From Eunapius fragilis (taxonomy: Eukaryota; Porifera; Demospongiae; Spongillida; Spongillidae): DNA of 64,000 nucleotides. Positions 11,343 through 24,300 of this stretch are shown in pieces. Each line of letters opens with the position of its first letter. The stretch's first letter is position 1. Where the stretch lies: the NCBI GenBank assembly GCA_963681505.1, contig OY811974.1, positions 12,061,412 through 12,125,411 of the forward strand. The letters run 5' to 3'. The notes beneath the pieces are model-generated. The model searched no databases, was not told where the DNA came from, and saw only the letters and a program-made list of their open reading frames with translations. The translations under genes and the position numbers were made by a program.

Positions 11343-12403
11343 TATACATGTGTTGTTGGTATCACATTGATAGTAGTACCAAGCACACAGTACAATAATT
11401 AAGTAGTCTATCTGATAAAACAGGTCCAAACAATTGTACACCCATCCTTCATCGTCATTAGTACATGGCTTACATAGAGGCCTATAATGTACGCTTCAAA
11501 AGAGATATTAAAGCAGCCATGATGAGGGTGTGCAGCCAGAAAAACGAGCGTGGGTTTATCAGAACCAAAGGACACCGTTATACCGTAAAGAATTACAAGA
11601 ACACATAGGCGAAGTCCAAGCCACACCCTCCACTTGCCTTTGAATGGACTATAGCAAGCGTCAGCGAAAGGTTTCAGGTGGTGGTTAAATACAGAGCTGA
11701 TGCATAGCAGAAACTTGGAGTGTCCGCTGAAGAGATCTGCCAGAGGTATTAATGTTAAATTTCCAGTGTAGAGAAGAAGTATAATGAGAAATATCACTGC
11801 TGCGGCAATTAGCCCAACGTGCTGCTTATCGTAAGCGTACCGGATACTTCCGTCGTACAACCATACCATTATAGGTGTTTCATTGCCATCAAACTCAATT
11901 TTAATATTCGCGGGAGAAAGGATTTCAATCAGTGTTGCCGCGGTTGGACCGTCAACCGTCAATCAGCCGATACGGTTGGCCTGACCGTGTCCGTGACCGC
12001 CAGAAAAAATGCATGACGTAATACTGGTCGACCGCCAGTTTTTTTTAGCAAAATAACCGGGAACCGTAAAAAATTTACACGGTTACCAAGTATGTATGAT
12101 CTATACATTTTGCGATCGGAGCCTGTCATGCAGGACCAGCATGGAGGTGTGAACAACTCAGCAAGAGCAGGCAAAAGCCTGCCCCTGCCAGTGAGGTGTT
12201 GCTACTGACAAGCACATGCATGCCTAGCATTCATGTGATTACATGTATATGCCAGTTTGGTGAACACTATATAAAAAGCACATGCATTGATTTTTCTTGC
12301 TATTGCCGTTTGTGTGCAGGGATATATTACAGAGCCATTAACCATACATTCGTTGGCGCATACGCTTAAGTCCTCAAGTTTATATATAATTACAGTCTTC
12401 CGG

Positions 12404-12880
12404 ATGGAGCTATTGGCAGGATCCAGATCTGAATCAGATGACATATCAGTCAGTGGTGCGGGAGAGCCTCCTGCTGCTAAGAAAGTGAAACAGTGCGGCC
12501 CTACTAGTGCAGAACTGAAACCTGCTGACGTTAAGGGTACATTCCATCCTTCTGGTCCTAAGTTGTTGAACGTGTGGCTGTCGAAGCACTATAAGCTCTC
12601 TCCTCGCACTAACTGTGACAAATGGGCTTTGTGTGTTTATGCCAAAATGTAGGTGAAACCGTTTGGATTCCTCGCAGTGATGGTTCTACTACAAGGATGA
12701 AAAAACATCTGATTGATGTTCATAACTCTCAAGTACCTGGCTATTACAGCTTCCAGTGCGCCCTCTGAGAGAGTATTCTCACAGCTAAAACTGATCGTGG
12801 AACGAAAAAGATGGCGCATGGATGGAGGAAGGGTGAAAAGAGTCATCTTTCTTCGATGTAACAAAAACTTCAACGTATAA
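12404..12880 (+). pseudogene. hAT transposase remnant: BED finger plus hATC end
   Basis: The first part (MELLAGSRSESDD...) leads into a BED-type finger: CDKWALC, then after a frameshift TTRMKKHLIDVH. The central catalytic region is missing. The end encodes ITASSAPSERVFSQLKLIVE and VKRVIFLRCN, the conserved hAT C-terminal dimerisation motif. At least one frameshift (after 12650) makes it non-functional. The ATG at 12404 was chosen because it starts the only continuous frame into the finger. Confidence 0.75.
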
Positions 12881-13083
12881 CTAACTTTTAAACTTGTATA
12901 AACAGGCTATTTAAAATTATTATTCATGTGTTTATTATATACATGTAAGTATTATTTATCAAACACTCAAGCATCTGGTTAGTCCGTAACCGTCTAGATT
13001 TTCCCGGTAATCGTCAACTTTGACCGGATGGATTGTAAACGGTCAGCTATCGTCCACGAACGTGACCGGGATGATCCGGTGTC

Positions 13084-13320
13084 GTAGGCATGGTTGTCCC
13101 CACCGCAAAATGTCCCCCCGGACATTCATGCCTAGGCACCGATGTCCCCCGGACACTCGTGCCTAGGCACCATTGTCCGCCGGACAATTATGCCTAGGCA
13201 TATATGTCCGTAGGGGACATTTATGCCTAGGCATAAATGTCCTACCCTGGGCACCAGTGTCCCCCCCATGGGGGGACATTGGTGCCTATGATAGAATGTC
13301 CTACCCTTTATAAATACCGG
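13084..13320. repeat. Left subterminal array of the Ginger1-like element
   Basis: Repeats of TGCCTAGGCA, a perfect 10-bp palindrome, alternate with TGTCCCCCGGACA-type palindromes about every 30 bp. A matching array is at 17522-17620, and a decayed one at 57450-57550. These are likely transposase binding sites. Confidence 0.65.
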
Positions 13321-13661
13321 CCTGACATATACATTTAATACAATGAAATCGTTACGCGCTTGATGTGCATGTATTTGCAAACATCATGCTATGTACATGT
13401 ATGTGCGTGCCCGCTCGTCCTTGCATTTCATCTGTAAAATCTGATTGTTACAAGTGTGCAAAACTATATTTGGGTAGTTACATAATGTGCAGAGCAGGCT
13501 AATTAGTTTCTATAAGGCTCTCATTTCAATGCAAGGCATATCCTTGTGTAAATTTAAAATGCAAAGATGTATGAATTAATTAAGATTCATGTGCAAGTAT
13601 ATGATTTAGCTTATCCGTGTGTTCAGGAATAATGATTGGTAACATGATATCACAAAAAACT

Positions 13662-16600
13662 TCATGTGTCAGACAGGTATTTGCTGCATGCAGTGCAGAG
13701 CCATTTATCCTTATCCATCCAAACTCCATCTGGGATGCTCTCACACGTTTGGTGAAATCGTTCATTGCAAAGATCACATTGTGCCATCTTCCCCTCTTCA
13801 GGCAGTCGGCACTTGCATACCAGGTAAACATGCACAACAGATAATTCATTCATCCTGGGCACTCTTGCCCTTCCAGGAAATGTAGACATTTTGCGATTAA
13901 CTAGACAATCCAACAGGTGGGTTCTCATGGACTTCTGTGTGTACATCATCTCTGTGGGACAGGTTCCATTGCAAAGGGAAGTGGCAAAAGCCAAGGCAAA
14001 AAGACCACAATCATTTGAACCTCTCTGTCTCTGCACTGGATGGAATTTAAGGCTTATTTTCTTCAATGGAGAATAAAGAAGAGATGCTATTTTCTCCTTT
14101 GTTCTATCTGGCAAGTCTTTGTGCAACATACTGTCAAAAATATTGATCTCTCCAAAACAACAACCAATTGTTGAGACCGTTATCCAGTGACTTGATGCCA
14201 CATTTAAAATTTGTACAAATTCTGTTGTCTCAGGTTCAAAAGCTAACACTTCACCAAGGATTGTAGCTTGAAAACCACCAATCATTGGAAATGCTTCCTT
14301 TAACATCATTTGGCCTGCATGTATTATACTGTCTGATAACCACCTACCTTCTGTCAGGGCATAATAGTCATCCATGTACAAACTAAGAGATGGAATCCAG
14401 AACTGTGTAGAGTTTGCACTTTTGTCATCTTTGATTTCCAGAGTACAATCTTTAACTGTGGTAGAAAAGGGTATAGAAAAGGTTATGAAAAATTCAATTA
14501 AGTTGTATGAAATTAACAGAACTGAATGGTTGAAGATTTTTAAGCAGTTGCAGGGAAATTCACACTGTAAATTAAGTGGGTCAAATACAGCATTGTAGCC
14601 CTTAAACCTAATAATGTCAACAATATGCTCTTCAGACATATTAATAAGCTACCAGTGCCAGTATTTTCACATTATTAGCAGTTTGATTGTTCTAATTTAT
14701 CAGTTTTACCATTTCCTACAACTTTGTATATATAATACTAATTCAGTGCTTCTTATGTTACTAAAAGCAATATAATTCTTGACTTACACACCTAAATTTA
14801 TACATTTAGTAATGGTAGCCCAACAGAGCTATAATAGTTAGACCATACAGCTGTTCACACCTTGACAATGTTATACATTTGTCCACCCTTTTCATACAAG
14901 AGCTAAGACTTTCCCATTAGCAGTCTTTAAAGATAAGCATGTGGCATTATAAAAGTACAGTTATTATACCAGTTGACTTTATGCCTTTCATTCTACTTCG
15001 GAGACCTTCTCTTTTGCGTAAATCCCTTATTTTAGCAAATGTATGATGCTTTTTTTCTCTCCTCCTAGTGTACTTCTGAGTATCTGCAGTAGCTGAAGGT
15101 GTCACACATGTAGTTTTGAATTCTGTTTCACAAACTGGTGAAATGCTGATGTCAGCAGGTAGAACAAAAAAACCACATTGCTTTTTGGGTGTACTTGTTA
15201 CAAAGCCATCATTAATGTCACACATCGTTTCAGAAAATGAAATGGTCTGTTGGAGCCTGCTTAACTGAAGTTCATTGTCAACAAAGCCTATGTCACCAGT
15301 ACACAAAGTGGAGTGACATTTGTTCACTTCATCACTGATGCTACCTTGGCCTAAATGTTTTGTCACTCCACTCATTGGAGCTGAGTATTGCTGGGAAACT
15401 ACAATGTCACCTACACTTTGGCAAACAGGAACCGAAGAAATCTGACAGATAGTGTCATCAATCCCACCAGCATCAGTACTCACTACACAAGCACCATGGC
15501 CAACCATTCTATCTGATTCCAACTTTACTTGACTGTCATGACTGGATTGGATGCAACCATCATCAGAAGAGGAAATTGCTATCCTTTTTTTGCGGTAACA
15601 TCCCACAGCTATTGGACTGCATGTTTCATCACTGCTGCTACAAGTCTGGAACACGGATGAATCTGAGAAATGAAAAACTGGACCTTTAGTGGAATAATAT
15701 GGTTTCAGTCGGCACACATTCACTACTTTCTTGAGTGCTTTTCCATGCAGTTGAAGGATTCAGTAGCTTGTACACGCCTTTGCCAACTGACTCTTGAACT
15801 CTGTATGGTCCAAGCCAACGCTGTTGCAATTTCCCACCTTTCCTTCCATCACGCTGAGAATTCCTAAGCAACACCATGGACCCAACATCAAGAGCCTGTC
15901 GATAAATGTGTATAATTATAAATTCTGTTTATACATATAACATCTTACTTTGCCTTTCCAATGCTTTTTATCATAATCTCTCTTGTAACGCTCTTGTGCA
16001 GATAAAATATTTTCATGGGCCAATTGGTGCATTCTCTTTTTCACATCTGTCATTTTTTTCATTGCAGTATCCAAATCATCACTACCACTGTCTTCAATGA
16101 GAGAACTGCTGGAACACTGGTATTCTGTTTCTATGGGTAGTATTGCTCTCCTAAAAAAAATTAGGCATAAAGTAAAATTATTAATTCGTGAATATGTTTT
16201 CCTTACCGGCCAAACATTATTTCAAATGGTGAAACACCAGTTGATTTATGTATCGATGTCCGGTATGCAAAAAGTACTCCTTCCAAATATATGTCCCAAT
16301 TGTCCTGTTCTTTATTGACAAGTTTCACCAAAGATCGTTGCAGTGTTTGGTTGTACCTTTCTATTAAACCATTAGTTTGGGGATGGTAAGCAGATGAGAT
16401 TTTGTGATTAACTTTGGTAAGTTTGAAGAGCTTCTTGCACACGGAGTTCACAAATTCTCTCCCTTGATCACTGATTATGACCTTTGGTGCCCCAAATCTA
16501 TATGCAAGATATGCAAGAAATATCCATGCATCACAATATGATTATTAAATAAGACCTGTTAGAATGAAGTGCACAGTAAATATTTTTAATGTCTTATCAT

Positions 16601-17062
16601 AGAAAGTACACATGCAATGTATATTATACCTGCAAATGGTCTTGTACAAGAAAATAGCAACACTGTTAGCACTCTTATCCTTTATTGCCTCTGCTTCTGG
16701 CCATTTAGAGAAATAGTCCATCAAAGTAGCAACATACTTATTTCCCTGAGTGGTTACTGGGAGAGGCCCAATTAGATCGATACCAACCTATGGAAATACA
16801 TCAATCCATATACCGTTATTAAGAAATCAATGCAGTTATGTACCTGATACCAAACTTTTGATTTGACAGGGATTGGATGGAGGACTGTGTCAGCTTTGAT
16901 GAACTTAACATCATTGTTTCTCTGGCATACATCACAAGTTTTCACAAAGTCACGAATCTCATTAACCATATCCTTCCAATAAAATCTTGCAACGATCTTT
17001 TCTTCAGTTTTGTCTCGTCCAAGATGCGCTCCCCCTTCAGTTTTGGAGAAAACAAAGTGAAA
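13662..17062 (-). pseudogene. Ginger1 transposase: H2C2-integrase, Ulp1-like protease, PHD finger
   Basis: Splice sites give exons 17062-16844 (H2C2 finger, FVKTCDVCQRNN), 16787-16630 (first Asp, GIDLIGPLPVTTQGNK), 16497-16207 (second Asp in SDQGREF; Glu in TNGLIERYN), 16150-15949, 15895-about 14960 (GPY/F: RWLGPYRV) and 14455-13662. All reading phases agree. The last exon holds a C48 protease with His in SSHWITVS, Asp in INIFDSML, and Gln/Cys in QRQRGSNDCGLFA, then a C4HC3 PHD finger (CKCRLPEEGKMAQCDLC ... FHQTC). A net +1 frameshift at 15745-15748 (extra GCAT) breaks the frame between the GPY/F motif and the linker. The 5' exon(s) may lie in the N gap. Otherwise catalytic residues are intact. 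Confidence 0.8.
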
Positions 17063-17321
17063 CTAATAAAAGATAAATATGTATTACAACGATCAGGAGC
17101 GTATCCATAGAGGTTTCCATGTTGCCAGAACCCTTCTTCCCCCTCCCCACATTGAGCGCAATTACTTAACCGCCGTTAATAGCTGGTATATGTGTTAAAT
17201 AATCAAAATTCGGACATTGTATATCGGGGTCAAGACCCCCCCCCCCCCCCCCCCCCCCCCGCTTCTTCCCCGTTCGTATTTGGTCTATCATTTCCTTCCC
17301 CGCTGGTATTTGGTATACTTT

Positions 17322-17521
17322 NNNNNNNNNNNNNNNNNNNNNNNNNNNNNNNNNNNNNNNNNNNNNNNNNNNNNNNNNNNNNNNNNNNNNNNNNNNNNNN
17401 NNNNNNNNNNNNNNNNNNNNNNNNNNNNNNNNNNNNNNNNNNNNNNNNNNNNNNNNNNNNNNNNNNNNNNNNNNNNNNNNNNNNNNNNNNNNNNNNNNNN
17501 NNNNNNNNNNNNNNNNNNNNN
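17322..17521. other. Assembly gap, 200 N
   Basis: Exactly 200 N, the same as the second gap, so a placeholder of unknown true size. It follows a C run (from 17236) inside the Ginger1 element and probably hides the 5' exon(s) of its transposase. Confidence 0.95.
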
Positions 17522-17626
17522 AGGGGGACATTTATTCCTAGGCACCAATGTCCGGGGGGACAGTCGTGCCTAGGCACCAATGTCCGGGGGGACACTTTTT
17601 CCAGGGGGACAGCCATGCCTCCGACA
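17522..17626. repeat. Right subterminal array of the Ginger1-like element
   Basis: Inverted counterpart of the array at 13084-13320, with GCCTAGGCACCAATGTCC twice. Its outer part abuts the 200-N gap, so some units may be missing. Confidence 0.6.
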
Positions 17627-17915
17627 CCGGTACGGTTCGAAGTGATCGTGACCGGATCGATCGCGGCTGACCGCGGCAACACTGATTTCAATTACTGTCC
17701 TCCAGAGACTCGAGTAGGATTATGATAGGTACAGCAGAGTAGCTATGACGCTGTTCAGACGAACCTTCATGGAGCCGTGTTCGACCCCGGTTGTATAACT
17801 GCTTGCAAATGAAAAGCAGGGCAATAATGATGAGAAAAAGGTAAACAGGAAAGCAAACTGCAAGCAAGTATTAGTGGCCTGGTCCATGCTTGCGAGGACT
17901 CGGGAAGCACAGAGA

Positions 17916-19284
17916 TATCTTTGATCAGTTTGTTTCCTAACTGTTGCGTGGCACTGCGCACTTATTGCACATTGCCCGTACTGTAGCACAAGCAGAAACG
18001 GTCATTTAGCGTTCTAAAAAGAATTAAGAACTACCTTCGGTGGACGATGTGCCAAATGCGATTGACATCACCGGGAACTTTGGCTGTGGCGAAACAAGTA
18101 AACTTTGACGTCATACTGAATTGAATCTTTAAAAGCGCGTACGCGTACGGTTGCTGTTGGTATTGCTTTCGAGTTATGAATGCCATTCTTTGTGTATATG
18201 CTCTTAGTTAATTTGCTTTGCACTAGCTGACACCAATTGCAAACCTAGAGACGGGCTAAACATTTAATAGAGGTTGCATGCAAGATCAACATACTACTCT
18301 AACGGCCCCAGGAAACTTTTTGCCCCGGGCCCCGTGCTGAGCTGGCTCTCTGTGGCCCTAGAGGCGCCGTAGGGAACAAGATGAAAATAAAATAGACAGC
18401 TGCAGTATACAATTCGTGTGTAAAAAAATAAGGCCATGCACAAGGTCTACACATACGGAAAAACAGTAGATAATAGTGATAAAAAATTTTGAATGCTATA
18501 CATATTGTTCATGAACACGGCATGGCTTCCTTCCCAATGAACTCATTGGTATTTTGTGAGGACTGTATTATAAGTCCGACACACTCTCATCAGTCAAAAC
18601 GTTGGCTGCCTCCTCAGCTAAACCATATATAATGGTTCATCTTCCACATACATTTTGGATAGCTAAGTGCGTCCTTCGATATTGCAAATGCCGACATACC
18701 TTGTGTGTGCTGTACATGCGCTGCGCTGCATTCAGTTCAAGCTGTGCCGTTCCATCGCTAAGCGGTTCAATTGCAGCCGGTCATGAATCAACATTACTGA
18801 TATGGCTATCGATCTCGGCTGAGTCGGCTGAATACGACTATCAACGGATCGGAAAACAACAAAAAGGAGCCACAGCCGTGTTGTAGCTTTTAGTGATGGA
18901 GTCAGCTTACTTATATGCTACATTTGTCAGTGCACATGGCTTAGAACCACTCACGTGACTTGTATCACACTTAACCCGCTGCCGGAGGAGGGGCGGGGTC
19001 ACTGTCATCGATAATAACGAGAGTAAATGGTCATGCACGTATACCTCTTAACTTCAGTAAATATTGAGTCATAGTTGTGCGGTAAGTTGTGCGGTAAATT
19101 TGTATTGTCAGATTATTAATGCTTTTGTTGTTGAAATAAGTAAAGATGATAACAGCAGAAAAAATGATTGGCGCAAGTGTGATGTTTTCCACTAATACAG
19201 CTGCAGCTGTGACAGAGCTGGTCTGGGTACGAGACCAGGTCGAGTGCAAAACCGGCCCTTGTATTACATTAATTTTCATTTTAA
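17916..19284. other. Intergenic, no gene recognised
   Basis: Homology to the beta-helix gene fades near 17915. Small ORFs (for example 18602-18886) have no recognisable motif. Nothing else is seen. Confidence 0.4.
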
Positions 19285-19807
19285 CACGCGGTTTACGACA
19301 GATGCGGGGAAATATTGGGGAATGTATAATATTCATAATTCCCTCCTATAGATTTTTTTCTAAGCTAAACATGTTTAACAACACTCCAATCATTATTATA
19401 GATGAAATTGGAAAAGTAAAGAATCAGCAGGCATATACAGTTGTCGTATTGCAACCTTTAAAAGCCAGCTCATTATAGTTTTAACGATGTGCCTCAGCAT
19501 TCAAGGTACAGTTCCAATATAAACTTTAGCCCATACTTAAAAAATGGATGCAAAAGCGAATGTTACAAGAAACAATTTTATACACCGAAAACCAATACAG
19601 TGGTATAAGTAGTGCGATCAACCAGGAATTACATAGAAAAACAAAGGGCACCTGGCGCAGCATGTTTGCTGAATTGTCCGACAATACGAGCCTGTGTATA
19701 ACTCCATAGGGCAGTCGCAAATGCGTGCTGAGTTTTAAATATGAAAAACTGCAAGAATGATCATTCAAACGACTATCGATTTCCCCGCGTCTGTCGTAAA
19801 CCGCGTG
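19285..19807. mobile_element. MITE with TTAA target (piggyBac-like)
   Basis: Inverted ends CACGCGGTTTACGACAGA and complement, about 30 bp with few mismatches, are each flanked by TTAA (19281-19284 and 19808-19811). The TTAA duplication is typical of piggyBac, but the terminal bases are CAC rather than CCC, so the superfamily is uncertain. It is 523 bp with no transposase. Confidence 0.6.
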
Positions 19808-19811
19808 TTAA

Positions 19812-21352
19812 ATGTCACGCACATGCGATGATTATAAGGCATTTGGCCGATTTTCGATTGGCACAGTGGAGCTATTGCATCGGAAGAGCTGTTTTGCATG
19901 CGATACGGCCAGATATGATTTCATCGTTCCGGCAGCTAAGCCTTCACGTACATGCAGGCATAGATAGAAGACCTTACGGAACGGGATTGGAAACGCAATA
20001 CATTGCAATGGCATTGACACAGTTTCACGTAAATATGACGTCATGTACATTTTAAGAGTATTCATTACATGGTGCCATGGTGTGAGGTAGGAGTGTCGGC
20101 ACAACCGTTACTTCATTCAGTTGCTGCCACAGATGGGCCCTCCTGGCATTCTTCCAAATGTCTATCCCAATTGAGACAGTAAGTTCACTGCATTCATGGC
20201 ACTTTCGTTGTTTTTGACAATCGTCCTCGCCGAGACATGTCCTAATTAAATTGTCAGATATGCAGGGCTGTAAGTACGCTTCTATAAGTACAGAAAGCTT
20301 TAAACCCCCCCCCCCCCCCCCCCCCCCCCCCTACGCCACCTATTGGCCTTTGCTCTTCTCGTAAAACTAACTTTGAAGCCACGTCCATCCACCATGGTGA
20401 TACAACAATTTGACTGGCGCGGAAGGTATTTTAGTCATATTTTTGTGTTTGAAGCTATATATCTTTACAACGATAGGACTTGTTCTCTTCAAACTAGCAC
20501 TACGCCACGCTTCACTCATTGAGCGTTCTCGGCATGCTTTGTCGCTTGAACATGCTGCATGTTGCCACGGCAATTCGCCCCAAAATCTCACTTTGCTTTG
20601 GCAACGCTTGATCGGCTAGTTTTGTGATCACACGCATTCTAAAGCTTTAGATATATTTTTTGTGAACGAACCAAAAGAGTTAGAAACCATCTCAAGACTT
20701 CAGGGAATCGTGATCTGTCTCTTTTACCTTCTGATGTCTTCGTCTTGCCCGATTCTACAGTTTCACACCAAGAAAGCCCGCGCGAACTCAATTAGATTCA
20801 TGCGAAACGATGATAGAACACGCGACTCTATGGCGTTAGATATTGCGTTTCCGATCCCGTACCGTAAGGTATTCAATCTATGATGCAGGCGCAACGAATT
20901 GACACAGCAGCATTTCCGAAGGATAAGGTGATGATATAGATATATGGGAACACTTACACATAACGGCGCATAACGACGATGTCCGGACGTGTACGACTTC
21001 AGAGTAGGCTGCCACAAACTGCTCGTAAATAACCGGGACCAACTCTGAGACGTTCAATCTGATTGAACGGTGATCAGGAGGGCCACGAGGGCGTCCGGGA
21101 ACCAAGGCTGGAACCAGTCTCCGCCCTAGATCCGTTCGCAGCAGCGGAGGGATTACATCACCGCTACGTGAAACAAGTTTCGCGTAGCGGTGATGTAATC
21201 CATCCATAAATTGGAGACGTTTATTAATCGTTTTACGTAACCATTGCAATTTTATATACACTAACATACGTTATAAGATACAACGTCTATTCACCGGAAC
21301 AAACTGTTTTAAGTATGTTTATTAATATGCATAATGTCGTCACTCTTCACTC
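19812..21352. other. Intergenic with small repeats
   Basis: It holds an inverted pair around TTGCGTTTCCGATCCCGTAC (20843) and its diverged partner near 19980-20005, a C run at 20305-20331 followed by TACGCCACC, and the hairpin at 21150-21201. Short ORFs here show no domain. Confidence 0.4.
21150..21201. repeat. Long perfect hairpin
   Basis: GGATTACATCACCGCTACG (21150-21168) pairs with 21183-21201, and the inner GAAAC/GTTTC pairs further, leaving a tiny loop. A related motif (ATACATCACCGCCTACG) lies in the inverted arms at 35940 and 37720, so it may be the collapsed end of that element family. Confidence 0.6.
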
Positions 21353-24300
21353 TTAAACGTTTTCCTCTATTAATGGCTCCCTCAGGTCGCCATGACCCAG
21401 CGCAATGGTACTGACGGGCTTCAGTGGCACATCTGTTGAAGTCGCAGGTTCAGTGGCTACTCTAAGCGACGGGGTCCCTCTAAATTTGCTTAACATGCTG
21501 CTGAATTTCCTCGCTGTCTTGTCGTGTACCTTAAACATCACGTGATATAAAACGGTAAGTACAAAAGCGATCATCGTTAGGCTGAGCAGCAGAGTTGTTG
21601 CGTAGTCTTTAGATGCGTTGTTGGGCCCATATTCGACGTAGTACCAAGCACACAGTACAATCATTAAGTAGTCTACCTGATAAAACAGGTCCAAGCAATT
21701 GTACACCCATCCTTCATCGTCATTAGTACATGGCTTACATAGAGGTCTAATGTACGCTTGAAAAGATATTAACGTAGCCATGATGAGACTTTGAAGCCAG
21801 TAGACGAGTGTGGGCTTATCAGAACCAAAGGACGCCGTTATACCGTAGAGAATCACAAGAACACAGAGGCGAAGTCCAAGCCACACCCTCCACTTGCCTT
21901 TGAATGGACCATAGCAAGCGTCAGCGAAAGGTTTCAGGTAGTGGTTAAATACAGAGCTGATGCATAGCAGAAGCTTAGAGTGTCCGCTAAAGAGATCGGC
22001 TAACGGCATCAATATTAGAATTCCAGTGTATAGAAGTAGTAGAATGAGAACTAAAATTGCTACGGCAAATAGTTCATCGTACCGACTATCTTGAAGGTAA
22101 TTGACACTTCCGTCGTACCTCCATACCGTTATGGATGTTTCATTGCCGTCTAGCTTAATTTCCGCTGGGGAAAGGATTTCAATTACTGTCCTCAAGAGAC
22201 TCGAGTAGGATAGGTACAGCAGAGTAGCTATGACGCTGGTCACTCTTCCGCCAATAAACTGACCGATGCTGTTAAGACGACTGGCCTTCATGGAGCCGTG
22301 TTCGATGCCGGTTGTATAACTGCAGCAGTACTTGCAAATAAGATACACTACACAAACGATTAGTACAAGGTAGACAGGAAAAACAAACTGCAGGCCAGTT
22401 TTAGTGACCTGGTCCATGCTTGCGAGGAAGCACAGCGGCTGTTCAATGAATCCGAGGTCAAGGGTGATGAAATAAAAAACTGCCCCTGCTCTTTGAACGC
22501 TGTTTGATAAGAGAACGTCACGGTTGCCAATCAAGACGTTTGCGTAAAAGATGAGTCCGTAGAGGGTGCCCTGGGTCACAGTTAGGTTGAGGACGAAGAG
22601 AATAATTACGAGAACCGCTCCCATCGCGGCGTACAACAAGATGGAGGCTAGCCACGTGTTCGTGCAGTAGTCCACACAATTCGAAGAGCCGAAGCCAAGA
22701 CTGAAACCTTCCTTGCATTTGCCACATAATGGACCCGCGCGATTACCACTACATATCACGTCATCTTGCAGATCGTCACTGGTTAAGTTTACTAGTGGGA
22801 CATCTTTGCAGTATATTAAAGGACATGTCACGACCATGGCAGTCTTGTTATTGTACTTCCCTAGCCATTGCTTATTCCGACTGAATGTGCCGCTTGAAAT
22901 GTTACAGCTCACTCCGTTTTCTTGGTAAAGCTTCGAACATTCACAAGAATTATTGTCGGCCCTGTAAGAGAATCCTAGCCCACAGGGTAGCAAGGTCACG
23001 TTGACTATCGTTGGTACATTGCCACGTGACGTTGACAACATTAGATCAAACTTGGTGTTCTCTGGTCCGTAAACGCGGTATTCCAATGTGGAGCTGGTTG
23101 TGTTAACCCAACTGATGTACTCTTGGTTGCCAAGCCGCACTTTGAATTGCTGGTCAGAACTCACTCTGGCGTAAACGAAACTAGGAGAGGTTGTATTCGC
23201 TAGGTCGATAGTTCTAGCACTAAATCTGATAACTTTACCTGGGTATGACGTAATGGACAATCGTCCATCATAGCGGTTACATTTGGTTCCCTGTTCGCAA
23301 GAACCAACCTCTACAGTGACCGGAATTGATGCAATCTCGTTTTCCTCACGGATACCAAAGAGACGCTTGTAATCATTTAAAGAAGGCGCAGAACGTGTCT
23401 CCTGAAGCAAGCAGTTATAAATTGGCGTGGCGTAGACAGAATTTCCCGCCTCCTGTGCTGTGTTATTGCTGAATATGGTTTTTGCATTTGCACCAACGAA
23501 CTGAATAGAGCAGTACGAATAACTTAAAGTGTCTGCACTCAGTGTTTTCATCAAAATGAGTGCTGAAAGGGTGTATGACTGTCTTGATACTAAAGAATCG
23601 CCATCTATATAAATAGCTCCTCCCAATCTAGTGGCAGTATTCTCAATAAACATGACGTAACAGTTCTCGCGAAAGTAAAGCTTGGAATTCTGCGCCAGCG
23701 AAACTGCTCCACCATCGTCACCTGTGTTGCCTTTAAATGTAATCGTGCCGTAAAAGTGCAGCTTCCCTCCTCGAATCTCAATGGCACCGTTAGGACTGTT
23801 ACCATAAAACTCGCTCTCGTTAACGTCGACGTTGTTCACTTGGTTCACGTATATAGCCGCACCTTGAATATCCTTATCCGGATTTGTGTTGCACTTGTCA
23901 CAACGACTGTAGCGCACTATCACACCAGAGAGATTCAGACTGAACGTTTGCAGGCTATGGATATCGTCAAACGATCCGGCGTAAATAGCCGCTCCAACGA
24001 ATGCGCCATTGCTGGAAAAGTTTGATTCAGTAACAATAACTCCACTTTCAGAACTTGAAGTGTTCAGCTGGAATTTAAAAATAGCTCCACCAAGTATAGC
24101 GGTGTTACCCGTGAATGTACAATTATTGATAGCGAGAGTAGAATCAATAGAGTCGTGTGCAACAATTCCTCCTCCGCTGGCGCCTGCTGAGTTATTATTG
24201 AATTCACTACCAACCACGTCGATGCGTTTAACGTTGCGCAAAAAAACGGCTCCACCGGTCCGCGACGCAGTGTTGCTGGAATAATAGTTAGTCCAAATTG

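Larger units (their letters stand above)
13080..17626. mobile_element. Ginger1-like DNA transposon (integrase + Ulp1 protease + PHD)
   Basis: Termini are TGTCGTAGGCATGG and CCATGCCTCCGACA, an inverted pair with one mismatch. The 4-bp duplication CCGG flanks it (13076-13079 and 17627-17630). The TGT...ACA ends, 4-bp duplication and Gypsy-like integrase define Ginger1 elements. Length is 4547 bp including a 200-N gap. It is inserted in the hAT 11930-17684, so it is the younger of the two. The transposase gene lies on the minus strand. Confidence 0.85.
11930..17684. mobile_element. hAT element (internally deleted) hosting a Ginger1 insertion
   Basis: Ends are CAGTGTTGCCGCGG and CCGCGGCAACACTG. 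A perfect 8-bp duplication ATTTCAAT flanks it (11922-11929 and 17685-17692), the hallmark of hAT transposition. Without the Ginger1 inside (13080-17626 plus one CCGG) the element is 1204 bp. The remaining coding parts are a BED-finger start and the C-terminal dimerisation region. The empty site rebuilds the beta-helix gene sequence. Confidence 0.9.
9984..17915 (-). pseudogene. C-terminal fragment of a third beta-helix/multipass gene, split by nested transposons
   Basis: Three pieces, read on the minus strand as 17915-17685, 11929-11347 and 10257-9984, match in order the C-terminal part of the gene at 21353-25489 (equivalent to 22440-21353). The first piece encodes membrane segments around MDQATNTCLQF, the second GKWRVWLGLRLCVLVILYG, and the third ends at a TAG stop (9984-9986) after a tail similar to the intact gene. 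Frameshifts and stops are scattered. The whole beta-helix part is absent. Insertions separate the pieces: a Ginger1-like element (10258-11342) and a hAT (11930-17684). Confidence 0.8.

Noticed and set aside
17166-17725. ORFs spanning the N gap
   Set aside because: They contain unknown bases and a C/G run; no homology can be claimed.
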